Assembly: GCA_028641055.1 (NCBI GenBank)
Contig: CM054059.1
Coordinates: 112,728,263 to 112,792,262 of the forward strand
Direction: 5' to 3'
Source of the DNA: Alopecurus myosuroides
Taxonomy: Eukaryota > Streptophyta > Magnoliopsida > Poales > Poaceae
DNA length: 64,000 nucleotides
Shown: positions 38,229 through 46,971 of the stretch, piece after piece
How positions within the stretch are numbered: the first letter of the stretch is position 1
Layout: the number at the start of each line of letters is the position of its first letter
Notes under the pieces: generated by a model
Told to the model about the DNA's origin: nothing
The model's database searches: none
The model's input: the letters and a program-made list of their open reading frames with translations, nothing else
Program-made: the position numbers and the translations under genes

Positions 38229-39898
38229 TGAAGGGAATATGCCCGAGAGGCAATAATAAAATGGTTATTATCTTATTCCTTGTTTATGATGAATGTTTAT
38301 TTCTCATGCTAGAATTGTATTAACCGGAAACGTTGATACATGTGTGCTTAATAAACAAACAATGGTTCCTAGTAAAGCCTCTCTTTTAACTAGCTCGTTG
38401 ATTAATAGATGATCAAGGTTTCCTGATCATGAACATTGGATGTTATTAATAACGGGGTCATGTCATTAGAAGAATGATGTGATGAACATATACCCAAAGA
38501 TAATATAGCAATGCGATCAAGTCATTTAGTTTACATTGTTATATCAAACATACGAAGTAACTTATTCCTTAGACCATGAGATCATGTCAATCACTGATAC
38601 CAGAAGAGTGCTTTGATGGCATCAAACGTCACACCGTAACAGGGTGACTATAAAGGTGTCGTTAAGTATTCGTAAAGTATTAGTTGAGGATCATGGATCA
38701 AGAGTGGGATTTGTCCATCCAAATGACGGAGAGATATACTCTGGGCCCTCTCGGTGATATCACATCGAAACCGCTTGCAAGCACGTGATATGATCACAAA
38801 GGATGTTATATCACGGGAACGAGAAAAGAGTACTTGTCGGTAACGAGATTGAACAAGGTATGGTTGATACCAATGATCGAATCTCGGACAAGTAAAATAT
38901 CGCGAGACAAAGGGAATAGTTCACGGCGTTGTTGGTTCACACGATCACGAGAGTCATCGTTGAATATATAGGAGTCATCACGGATCTCCAGATCCCGCTG
39001 TTGATTATTGATCGGAGAGTAGTCTCGATCATGTCTATCTTATTCGCGAACCGTAGGGTGACACACTTAAGGTTCGATGACGCATTTGAGAGGATACGGA
39101 ATATCGGAGAAAAGTTTGGACAGCACCGAAATTGTTTCGGGGAATATTGAAATAGTCACCGAAATTGTTTCGAGTAATTTTGAAATAGTTCAAGGGGATT
39201 CTTATCAAATGGTTGTTAATAGATTTAACAACTAACTCAAGGGGTTATATGTTAATGTTTGTTAATGGAATTAACAAATATTAAAATAAAGAAATAAAAT
39301 TGTTTTATTTATTTATTAAAGAAAACCCTTGGGATTTTGAGTGGGAATTCATGGAAGAATGAGTGGGTTGAGTGGAGACTCCACTCACATGATGAGGGAG
39401 AGGTGGAGGCAGCCAAAAATTCGTGGCTGCCATCCCCTCCTATAAAAGGAGGGGTGAGAGCTCCCTCTCACACTACACACACTTGTGCCATCTCTTCCTC
39501 CCTCCTGCCGCTGCTCCACCACTTGTTCGTGCGCTTGGCGAAGCCCTGAGCAATGTTTTTCTCCACCACACCACGCCGTCGTGCTGCTGGAGTTCCGAGG
39601 GATCCTCTACTTCCGCGCCCCGCTGGAACGAGGGAACGGAGGTCGTCATCAACCGTACGTGTGACCGATCACGGATGCACCGCCGGATTGCGGTGCCATC
39701 TTCTCGCTATCGGGATCGGTGTGAGTACGACTATGCCAACAACGAGATTTGATCTCGTACCACTTTGAGTCTTCGAGGGTATGTGTTCTCCTTAACCCTC
39801 TTGTTGCCCGTTGCACTTCGTCTCCTAGATTAGATCTTGGCCTTTCAGGTATCTCTCGCGTAGGAAAATTTTTGTTTTCTATGCTACGTTCCCCTTCA
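38229..39898 (+). repeat. 3' LTR of the Angela-like copia
   Basis: 1,670 bp, offset from the 5' LTR by 6,701 bases. Differences seen by eye: G for A near 39691 (A at 32990), and AAAATTTTT for AAATTTTTT near 39867. TATA box at 39441-39448. Confidence 0.95.
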
Positions 39899-39903
39899 GT
39901 TCC

Positions 39904-41062
39904 GTCTTTTTCTACACCGGGGCTAGGGTATCTCCGTAGAGGGGATCCGGAGCGTCGGGATCCCACCTAAACCAATGCTTTGCCATGCCATGTGTGTTAG
40001 ATTGTATCATGGGTGTTGGGTGCCAAAGATACCATCACTCTCTGTGCCGGGGCCTCACCGACGTCGGATTCTCTCTCGCGGGTTCCAGGACTGCTCACAC
40101 CCCGAAGCTCCCGGATCTGACGTAACGGGGGGAATCTTGCAAGTAGGTGGGCCCTACCATTGTCAAGGGTGTTCCTTGGGCCTAACATGACACAACCAAG
40201 CAACTAGTTCCACTTTGCTACCCACTTCCGGCTCACGCAGAGGGGGCTAGACGCCGGTTCCGTCTTTTTCTACACCGGGGCTAGTGTATCTCCGGAGAGG
40301 GGACCCGGAGCATCGGGATCCCACCTAAACCAATGATTTGCCATGCCATGTGTGTTAGATTGTATCATGGGTGTTGGGTGACAAAGATACCATCACTCTC
40401 TGTGCCGGGGCCTCACCGACGTCGGATTCTCTCTCGCGGGTTCCAGGACTGCTCACACCCCGAAGCTCCCGGATCTGACGTAACGGGGGGAATCTTGCAA
40501 GTAGGTGGGCCCTACCATTGTCAAGGGTGTTCCTTGGGCCTAACATGACACAACCAAGCAACTAGTTCCACTTTGCTACCCACTTCCGGCTCACGCAGAG
40601 GAGGCTAGACGCCGGTTCCGTCTTTTTCTAAACCGGGGCTAGTGTATCTCACGTAGAGGGGATCCGGAGCGTCGGGATCCCACCTAAACCAATGCTTTGC
40701 CATGACATGTGTGTTAGATTGTATCATGGGTGTTGGGTGCCAAAGATACCATCACTCTCTGTGCCGGGGCCTCACCGACGTCGGATTCTCTCTCGCGGGT
40801 TCCAGGACTGCTCACACCCCGAAGCTCCCGGATCTGACGTAACGGGGGGAATCTTGCAAGTAGGTGGGCCCTACCATTGTCAAGGGTGTTCCTTGGGCCT
40901 AACATGACACAACCAAGCAACTAGTTCCACTTTGCTACCCACTTCCGGCTCACGCAGAGGGGGCTAGACGCCGGTTCCGTCTTTTTCTACACCGGGGCTA
41001 GTGTATCTCACGTAGAGGGGATCCGGAGCATCGGTATCCCACCTAAACCAATGCTCACACCC
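39904..41062 (+). repeat. 358-bp satellite array, right segment (about 3.2 units)
   Basis: Completes the unit split by the copia, then units start at 39975, 40333 and 40692. The last unit jumps from AATGCT to CACACCCCGAAACTCC at about 41052, skipping about 120 bases, and the array ends. The variant GAAACTCC is shared only with the very first unit (26720); all internal units read GAAGCTCC. Confidence 0.93.
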
Positions 41063-41208
41063 CGAAACTCCCCAAACAAACGCATTTGAAAAACTAGTCG
41101 AAATTTTATTGAAATTTGAAACTGCGTACATATTCGGCGCGAATTTAAAGCTAAAACGATAAATTTAAACTAAAAACAGCGGATACTACGCGATGACTAC
41201 GCCTACGT

Positions 41209-41817
41209 CTACGCTTCGTCGTCTTCGTCGTGGCGGTGCTGGTTGGAGGGTCCAGCTCCGTCCTGGCTCGCCGCGGCGAGACGGCGCTGCTCCGCCCGCT
41301 CCGCTCGGGCCTGCAGGCGCAGCCGGTGCAGCTGCGCCTGCTCAGAGGGCGGGCGGTTGCGCCGCCGCTCACTCTGCAGCGCCGCCTGCCGCTGCGCCTC
41401 GTAGAGGGCGATGACGCCCTCCTGCTCGACGGAGGCAGCCCGCCGGGCCATCTGGCGGCGCACCGCTCGCGCCGCCTCCTCCCGCTGGTGCGTCTCCAGG
41501 GAGGCACGAACGGCGGCTGCCTCCGCCGCCGCCGCGGCCTGCTCGAGGACGCCGCGCACCTCGCGGTACGCGTCCTCGTTCTGCGAGGTCTCGAACGAGT
41601 GCAGCCCGGCGTGCTGCTCGGGCCACACCGGCTGCCTCCTCACCTCGCGCCTCCAGTGGCGGGCAGCCCGCCGTGCTTCGCGCGCCTCGTCGTACTCGGG
41701 TGGCTGCTCCGGCGCCACCGGCTCCGGCGCCACCACCTGCGGCTCCGGTGCAGCTCGCTGCGCTGGCTGCAGCTCGTCGTCGTCGCTCTCGGGCCACGCC
41801 TCCCAGAGGTTCTCCAT
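41209..41817 (-). CDS. CACTA cargo gene: Ala/Arg/Glu-rich helical protein, unknown function
   Basis: 202 residues, starting MENLWEAWPESDDDELQ. Residues about 60-190 are dominated by Ala, Arg, Glu and Gln in heptad-compatible runs (EEAARAVRRQMARRAAS; RLQARAERAEQRRLAAAS), suggesting long helices or a coiled coil. The tail is acidic (HRHDEDDEA). The frame is open further upstream to 41892, but a TATA box (CTATAAAAAC, minus sense, 41894-41903) would place transcription start near 41868, so the ATG at 41817 is preferred. GC content and codon use are far above the surrounding DNA. It lies just downstream of, and in the same direction as, the cargo gene at 42165. I recognise no named domain. The 312-aa plus-strand ORF over the same bases is a GC-rich shadow. 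Confidence 0.6.
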   Translation of the reverse strand: MENLWEAWPESDDDELQPAQRAAPEPQVVAPEPVAPEQPPEYDEAREARRAARHWRREVRRQPVWPEQHAGLHSFETSQNEDAYREVRGVLEQAAAAAEAAAVRASLETHQREEAARAVRRQMARRAASVEQEGVIALYEAQRQAALQSERRRNRPPSEQAQLHRLRLQARAERAEQRRLAAASQDGAGPSNQHRHDEDDEA

Positions 41818-41893
41818 TGCGGCGGGGTTCGAAGGTGGAGAAAGAACGGCGAGGAGGAGTCGAGAATGTGCGTACGGGGAGGGCGCGGGCACC

Positions 41894-41903
41894 GTTTTTA
41901 TAG
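41894..41903 (-). promoter_or_regulatory. TATA box of the helical cargo gene
   Basis: CTATAAAAAC in minus sense, about 77 bases upstream of the chosen ATG at 41817. Confidence 0.6.
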
Positions 41904-42164
41904 CCTGGCTGGGCCTCTGGGGGGGCCGAGTGGTGAAGAAGCGGCGCTATTCGCCGCTTCCGCCGCGAAAAAAGCCCCTTGGGGGGGCTCTGGGGGGGAC
42001 GGCTGGAGATGCCCTAACATGACACTTGAACACACACCACTACGATTATTTTTGAATTTTACGACTAGATTGAAATTCCAAGGAAAAGGGATACACGACA
42101 GTGGATCTAAACATTCTAGGATACATGGACAAACCATTTGTCCCAGCCATCTTGTGGCTCAGGT

Positions 42165-42698
42165 CTAGTCATACTCCTGACTAGGCGTATAATACATGTA
42201 CTCGTAGTCGTCGAAGTCGCCACCGCCGTCGTCGCTGTCGTCGGATGGGGGCTGAAATGTCGATGGGGGAGCACGCCTGGACTGCGGGTAGCGCAGGCGG
42301 GGGTTATCGCCGTTCCTTATGTAGTTCATGACGCCCTGGAGAGTCCGGCCGCGCCACCACAGCCGACGACCAGCCTCGTTGAAGTTCGAAGGAGGCGGGC
42401 CGTCCCCCTCGTATCTTGCGAGCGCCCTCTCACGCCGATTGAAGAAGAAGACGTCCCAACCTGCGCGGTAGTTGGGATCCCATTGGGGATACGTCCGCTG
42501 CGCCGGTGTCAGCTCGAAGTAGTAGTGGTTCGTGATGGCCGCCCGGCGCGCCAGACCTCGAGGGACGGGAGGGACCGGCACGCCTCCGGCGCTCAGCATC
42601 CACCCGGCGGGGACGCCGTACCCGGGAGGGCAGGGGTAGTTCGAGGCGCAGAGCTCCTCCGCCTCCGAGCAGGTTATAGTGGGTACGGTGGAAGACAT
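42165..42698 (-). CDS. CACTA cargo gene: Trp/Arg-motif protein with acidic Tyr-rich tail
   Basis: 177 residues, starting MSSTVPTITCSEAEELCAS. Visible parts are a Gly/Pro/Val segment (GWMLSAGGVPVPPVPRG, about residues 30-47), a basic core with NRRERALARYE, a Trp motif EAGRRLWWRGRTLQGVMNYI (about 110-130), and a C-terminus of Asp runs then DDYEYMYY. A homologue of the same length and layout is at 52755-53300 in the second CACTA, with NRRERALARYE and EAGRRLWW identical. A TATA box lies 73 bases upstream, so the ATG at 42698 is preferred over upstream in-frame starts (to 42803), which would precede the TATA. Domain and function unknown; the uninterrupted frame and homologue argue that it encodes protein. 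Confidence 0.75.
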   Translation of the reverse strand: MSSTVPTITCSEAEELCASNYPCPPGYGVPAGWMLSAGGVPVPPVPRGLARRAAITNHYYFELTPAQRTYPQWDPNYRAGWDVFFFNRRERALARYEGDGPPPSNFNEAGRRLWWRGRTLQGVMNYIRNGDNPRLRYPQSRRAPPSTFQPPSDDSDDGGGDFDDYEYMYYTPSQEYD

Positions 42699-42770
42699 GG
42701 AAGAGTTGGCGCGAAGAAATGGAAGAATGCTGGGTTGTAGATATGTGCTAACCAAGCTAGATGCATGTGT

Positions 42771-42780
42771 GTTTATATAG
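42771..42780 (-). promoter_or_regulatory. TATA box of the Trp-motif cargo gene
   Basis: CTATATAAAC in minus sense, 73 bases upstream of the ATG. Just upstream (42800-42890) lie two units of the shared promoter motif, including ACACACGATCCGTGTG and GGATCCAACGGCTCAC. Confidence 0.7.
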
Positions 42781-42911
42781 TGAGAAATGGAGGGAAGAAG
42801 CACACGGATCGTGTGTTTTCTTCGAGGTCTTCCGAGCCGTCGGATCTTTCAAGTGATTGTGAGCCGTTGGATCCAATGTGTGCACACGGATTGTGTGCTT
42901 CTTTCACTTCT

Positions 42912-43625
42912 TTGCCGAGTATGAGACTACAAGACACTCGGCAAAGTTCCAAACTGGGGGCGGGAACCAATGGCGCGAACCAAAATGTTTGGTGCCAATG
43001 TGTATGCCGAGTATCAACTGGCAGGCACTCGGCAAAGTTTCAAACTAGGGGGCGGGGAGAAGTGGCGCGAAGCGAAAATTGTGGTGGCAATATGTATGCC
43101 GAGTATCCCTTCCAGGGACACTCGGCAAAGTTTAAAACTGGGGGCGGGAAGAAATTGCGCGAAGCAAAATATTTTGGTGGCAATATGTACGCCGAGTCTC
43201 CGTAACGGAGGCACTCGGCAAAGCACAAACAAAAAAAAAACAACTATTCTTCGCCGAGTCCCCGTAACGGCAACACTCGGCAAAGTACGCAAGTGTGGTT
43301 ACAGGTCCGGAATTGCCACGTGGCCTACTGAAGTGCCGAGTGGGTGCGTTTGCCGAGTGCCCTGCAGATATTTGCCGATGTGTATATTGTTTGCCGAGTG
43401 TGGGGAGCAGGGCACACTCGGCAGAGGCACGTAATGCCGAGTGTCGCCAGTGTGCCGAGTGTGCATGGCAGGGCACACTCGGCGAACTTATTGTATGCCG
43501 AGTGTTTCATGGACGCCGAGTGTTCTTGGTCCCTTCTCGGCCTCGAGGCTATTTCGCCGAGTATCCCGTGATGAGGAACTCGGCAAACAGTTTGATACTC
43601 GGCGGCGTTGAATTTTCCAGTAGTG
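42912..43625 (-). repeat. Right TIR and subterminal repeats of the first CACTA
   Basis: Four units of about 92 bp (42914, 43006, 43097, 43190), each with GCCGAGT...ACTCGGCAAAG, a GGGGGCGGG box and a GCGCGAA segment. Denser, shorter GCCGAGT repeats follow, down to the terminal TTCCAGTAGTG. Confidence 0.85.
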
Positions 43626-43976
43626 GGAGTTGGGACTTGTGATATTCAGAGTGACAAAGTAGCATGCCCATGGCGCAACCTGTTGATACGTCCATCCAAG
43701 AAGGTGATCACACTGATAAAGTAGTATTTATTACGTTGATGATGCACATCAAGGAAGTTGTGAAGTAGAGTATTTAGTAAAACTACTAGAACATGAACTT
43801 AAGGAAAATACAGAAGGACAATTGAATGAAGTAGAAGGAAATACAGACGGGTTGATACAGACGCTCATTAAGAACATGGACATGAGCGAAACGCTGATGT
43901 TTTCGTTTCGGCCGGTGTTATGGCCACAAGTCTAAAGTCGCTAGGTGAGTTTAGCCATCACATGAACCGGAGATTA

Positions 43977-44207
43977 TCATGGGCGCCCAATAGGGACCCC
44001 AGGAACCACCACCAGCGGGCCGGTAATGGTAGTGGTTCCGGTAGGGGCACCGCCGGTACCGGTCCCGGTACCGATCGGCAAACCTGGCAACAAATCCTTG
44101 GCCTCGCCGACGCCACCAAGCGCGCCGTCCTTGTCGCTCAGCTCCCTCCCGTCACAGTACGCGAGCACCACCAGTAGCAGGAGCGCGACGGCGAGACACT
44201 TTGCCAT
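43977..44207 (-). CDS. Small secreted Gly/Pro-rich protein, copy 1
   Basis: 76 residues. [20 protein letters not shown] is a textbook signal peptide, with cleavage expected after about residue 19-20. The mature part is Gly/Thr/Pro-rich ([27 protein letters not shown]) and ends [19 protein letters not shown] box CTATAAAAG (minus sense, 44324-44332) gives a 5' UTR of about 90 bases, and the start context AATGGC is good for plants. It is probably an apoplastic or cell-wall protein; no domain is recognised. Copy 2 at 55317-55550 differs by only a handful of residues, and their flanks are also homologous (43645-44720 against 54825-55990), so the locus is a tandem duplication later split by the second CACTA. 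It is the best candidate in the window for a real host gene. Confidence 0.8.
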   Translation of the reverse strand: MAKCLAVALLLLVVLAYCDGRELSDKDGALGGVGEAKDLLPGLPIGTGTGTGGAPTGTTTITGPLVVVPGVPIGRP

Positions 44208-44323
44208 TGCTAAGCCGGGAGGATCGGGTCTGATATGGAGCAGTGCTGCCTGACGAGGAGATATCCTTGTGTAGCTGTGTTTGCGTGAGCTTGGGTGTGG
44301 GCTTAGCACCGTCGCGTGCGTTG

Positions 44324-44332
44324 CTTTTATAG
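44324..44332 (-). promoter_or_regulatory. TATA box of secreted-protein gene copy 1
   Basis: CTATAAAAG in minus sense, 117 bases upstream of the ATG. Copy 2 has CTATAAATG at the matching place (55664-55672). Confidence 0.7.
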
Positions 44333-44720
44333 GAGGGTTGCAGGGGTGTGGATGGCAATGCATCGTCGACGTACGCGGGAGAAGAGGATAGAATAGGTAG
44401 ACGTCACGACATGCTGGGCGCCTGTCCTCCTCCTCAAGTGCACGGTATGGCAGCATGCATGTCAAAGTCGTTGGATTGGAATGGGGCAGATAGCTAACTT
44501 CGTCTGGCCGTGAAGCCGTGCGGACTTGAAGGCAAGCTAGTCGAATTGGTTTGCCTTTCTATCTTCGCTAGATATGTGAGTTTTTAGCCTTAATTTGGAA
44601 TTTTGTGTGCTGGTTGATGGTGGAGACAGGTTTGGCTCGACGACTTGCCCCGATGAGACAAACACCTTCCTTGAACTTCGACGGCAACGTACGTCGAGCT
44701 GCGCGCATGAATGCTTAGCA

Positions 44721-46504
44721 CCTCGCTCTGTACATTATTAACACGGCGTGGTCGGCTCTGCATGATTCTCTGAGCATCTTCCTAATTAAGTTCCTAGGGG
44801 ATACAGTACAAGAAACACGCTGGAGTTAGTGTTGAATAATTAGGCATAATTTTCACGATTAATTCTAAAATATAGATCAGGACGGAAGCCGCTATTAGCA
44901 TGCTAAATTCGAACATACTAGACGCAGTAAACAACGTGAACAGCAGCAACAACACGATACCATAAGGCAATTTTCACTCTAATGTAAAAATGATAAGATA
45001 TGTAAAAATTCAAATATTATTGAAAATAAGAAATCATGATCACCAAATTATTAATTTAGATTTGTAGCTTGGTATATATGAAATAGGGAGATACCCTTAA
45101 AATTTTCCCAATCTTTTTTACCGTCAACCCGTTAGACTCTTACTTTCATCGATGACCATTAAATGTTCAACTAGATAATCAATATAGTTGGAACTACAAA
45201 TAATTAAAATCTGTAGATGTTCTACATTGTAATTAAGAACTCAAATTATCACATCGTTAAACCTTCATAAGCGTACTTAAATGAAACACGATTCATAAAT
45301 CAACCTATAATTGTGTGCCCACATATCATATTTTTGATACATATTTTGTAAGTGTACATAAAATAAAACCAAGAAAAGGTAGAAAATAGAGCTAGAAAAT
45401 CACAGAAAAATAAAATCGTTTCCAGTAATCGGATGGACCCTCGAAGCATAACCGTGAGATCTCCATAATCATACCTAACTCCATTGACAGGTGAGACCAT
45501 ATTCATATGTTCTAGATTACCATTCATACGTATAAAAAACTTGAACAAACTATGACGCCACATCTATTCTTCCTCCTTTCGCCAAAAAATAATTGCATCA
45601 ATGATGGTTGTTGTGGCATGGACAAACAAGGAGAGCTAGATGAGATTCAAAATTATTAGTCTCTCCCCTCCCGTCCCCCTCCGTCTCTCCTTGAAGAGGG
45701 GGAAACCCTAACCGCCACCCCCACAAGCCCCTCCCCTTCCACTCCCTCTCCTTGTTGTCGCCGGAGGGGAGGCCGGCAAAGGTTGTGCCCTCCCTTAGGA
45801 TGGTGGCGGTAGGGCATGGCTCTCATCCTCGCGCCCTCGTCCCTCTCCCGGCGGTGACGAGTATCTAATGGGCAACCCCACGCGGAGGAGACATCGTAGA
45901 TCTTTAGGCCATCCGGATTCGCGCCGGTGGCTACCGTTCAAAGTCCTCCCTCGTAGCACCTCGGGCGTGGTCGTGGCGGCGGCACCTAGGGTTTAGGCCT
46001 AGACGTGTCCTGTTGGAGTGGGAGCAACCTCCCTAATTCATGCCCATGGATTTTTTAATGGCGGGGGTTCGACCTGCTCGCTGGTCCATCGATTCCGATC
46101 GGCGGTGAGAACGGGAAGACGGGACTGCCGGTCAAAAATAGGCCGTCCTTGATGGGAGATGATGGCGCCGTCTTGGGGCATCGTTACCTTCATGAAGGCA
46201 TCGTCAGTGGAGTGGAGTCAGTGTCTCCTTCCCCGGCTTCTCCAGGAAAACCCTAAATCTTGATCTCCCGGATCGGATTCGTCTACCTCCTGAGGACATT
46301 GTTTTGGAGCAGCTGCTAGCTAAAGCGGGCAGAAGGAGGAGCGGTGTTGTTTCATCGTAATATTCAATGTTCTGTATACACCCGAATAACTATTAATTCA
46401 GTGTTGTGTATTTTTAAAATCGAAGTTTCCCATTCAAAAATGTGTTTGCCACTATATATTCATATTGTATCATATTTTCTTTACAATAAAAGCACATATG
46501 CCTG
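44721..46504. other. Intergenic DNA between the secreted-protein gene and the second CACTA
   Basis: 44721-45640 is AT-rich with no gene recognised. 45650-46350 is GC/CT-rich with AACCCTAA-type leader motifs (GGGGGAAACCCTAACCGCCA; AGGAAAACCCTAAATC) resembling untranslated leader or retroposed sequence. No intact ORF or element boundary could be set. Confidence 0.4.
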
Positions 46505-46507
46505 ACT

Positions 46508-46870
46508 CACTAGTGGAAACAGGGGCTTTAGTCCCGGTTCGTAGGCCCCCATTTGTCCCGGTTATGCAACCGGGACGGGGCATCCGGGACAAATACCCCT
46601 CCCCATTGGTCCCGGTTGTGGCAGGACCCGGGACAAATGGGGCCGACCACGTGGCCCGAGCGCTGGAACCTGGCCAGGGCTATTAGTCCCGGTTCTGAAT
46701 ACGACCCGGGATGCATGCCCCTTCTGCCGCGGCAGGGCTTTTGCCCTTTTCTCTGCCGCGGCAGAAATTTACAATTTCCGTTTTTTGGTCCCCGAGACCT
46801 CCTGGCGGCCCCACCCCGGACCTAAGAGAGGAGCCTCGGTGGACCCTCCACCGAGCCCCCGGATCGCACG
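46508..46870 (+). repeat. Left TIR and subterminal repeats of the second CACTA
   Basis: At least five GTCCCGGTT or AACCGGGAC motifs in both directions within about 200 bases of the TIR. A Pro/Arg-coding GC-rich stretch follows without a convincing gene. Confidence 0.8.
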
Positions 46871-46971
46871 AGTGAATAAGTATATAAAGCAGAATAAGAA
46901 ACACTTATATTACAGAAGCAAAGTATATCGAGCATATTACATGACCGATGGAGTGTATTACAAAATCAAAC

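Larger units (their letters stand above)
31528..39898 (+). mobile_element. Copia retrotransposon, Angela/WIS/BARE-like, complete but coding-dead
   Basis: Two LTRs of 1,670 bp (31528-33197; 38229-39898), primer-binding site, polypurine tract, and the 5-bp target duplication GTTCC (31523-31527; 39899-39903) in a satellite unit. LTR start TGAAGGGAATATGCCCGAG and the segment before the 3' LTR (GATTATTGACTCTAGTGCAA) recall the Angela/BARE group of Triticeae. The interior is heavily decayed pol with no long ORF. By eye the LTRs differ at only two places, so the insertion is very young. Confidence 0.92.
25825..43625. mobile_element. CACTA (Class II) transposon, 17.8 kb, GCCGAGT type
   Basis: Ends are inverted: CACTACTGGAA at 25825 and its complement TTCCAGTAGTG ending at 43625. 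A perfect 3-bp duplication GGA (25822-25824; 43626-43628) flanks it, the hallmark of the CACTA superfamily. Subterminal regions (to about 26575 and from about 42912) are packed with direct and inverted GCCGAGT motifs, the expected transposase-binding arrays. Inside are a 358-bp satellite array, a later copia insertion, and two minus-strand cargo genes. No TNP2-type transposase is visible, so it is probably non-autonomous. Confidence 0.93.

Noticed and set aside
26570..41062. Recurring 71-aa plus and 68-aa minus ORFs in every 358-bp unit
   Set aside because: They repeat only because the units are near-identical. They lack domains, overlap on both strands, and the plus ORF start changes (ATGCTT or ATGATT) without consequence.
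41230..42168. 312-aa plus-strand ORF
   Set aside because: High-GC shadow opposite two minus-strand genes that have TATA boxes and, for one, a homologue; composition is low-complexity Leu/Arg/Gly.
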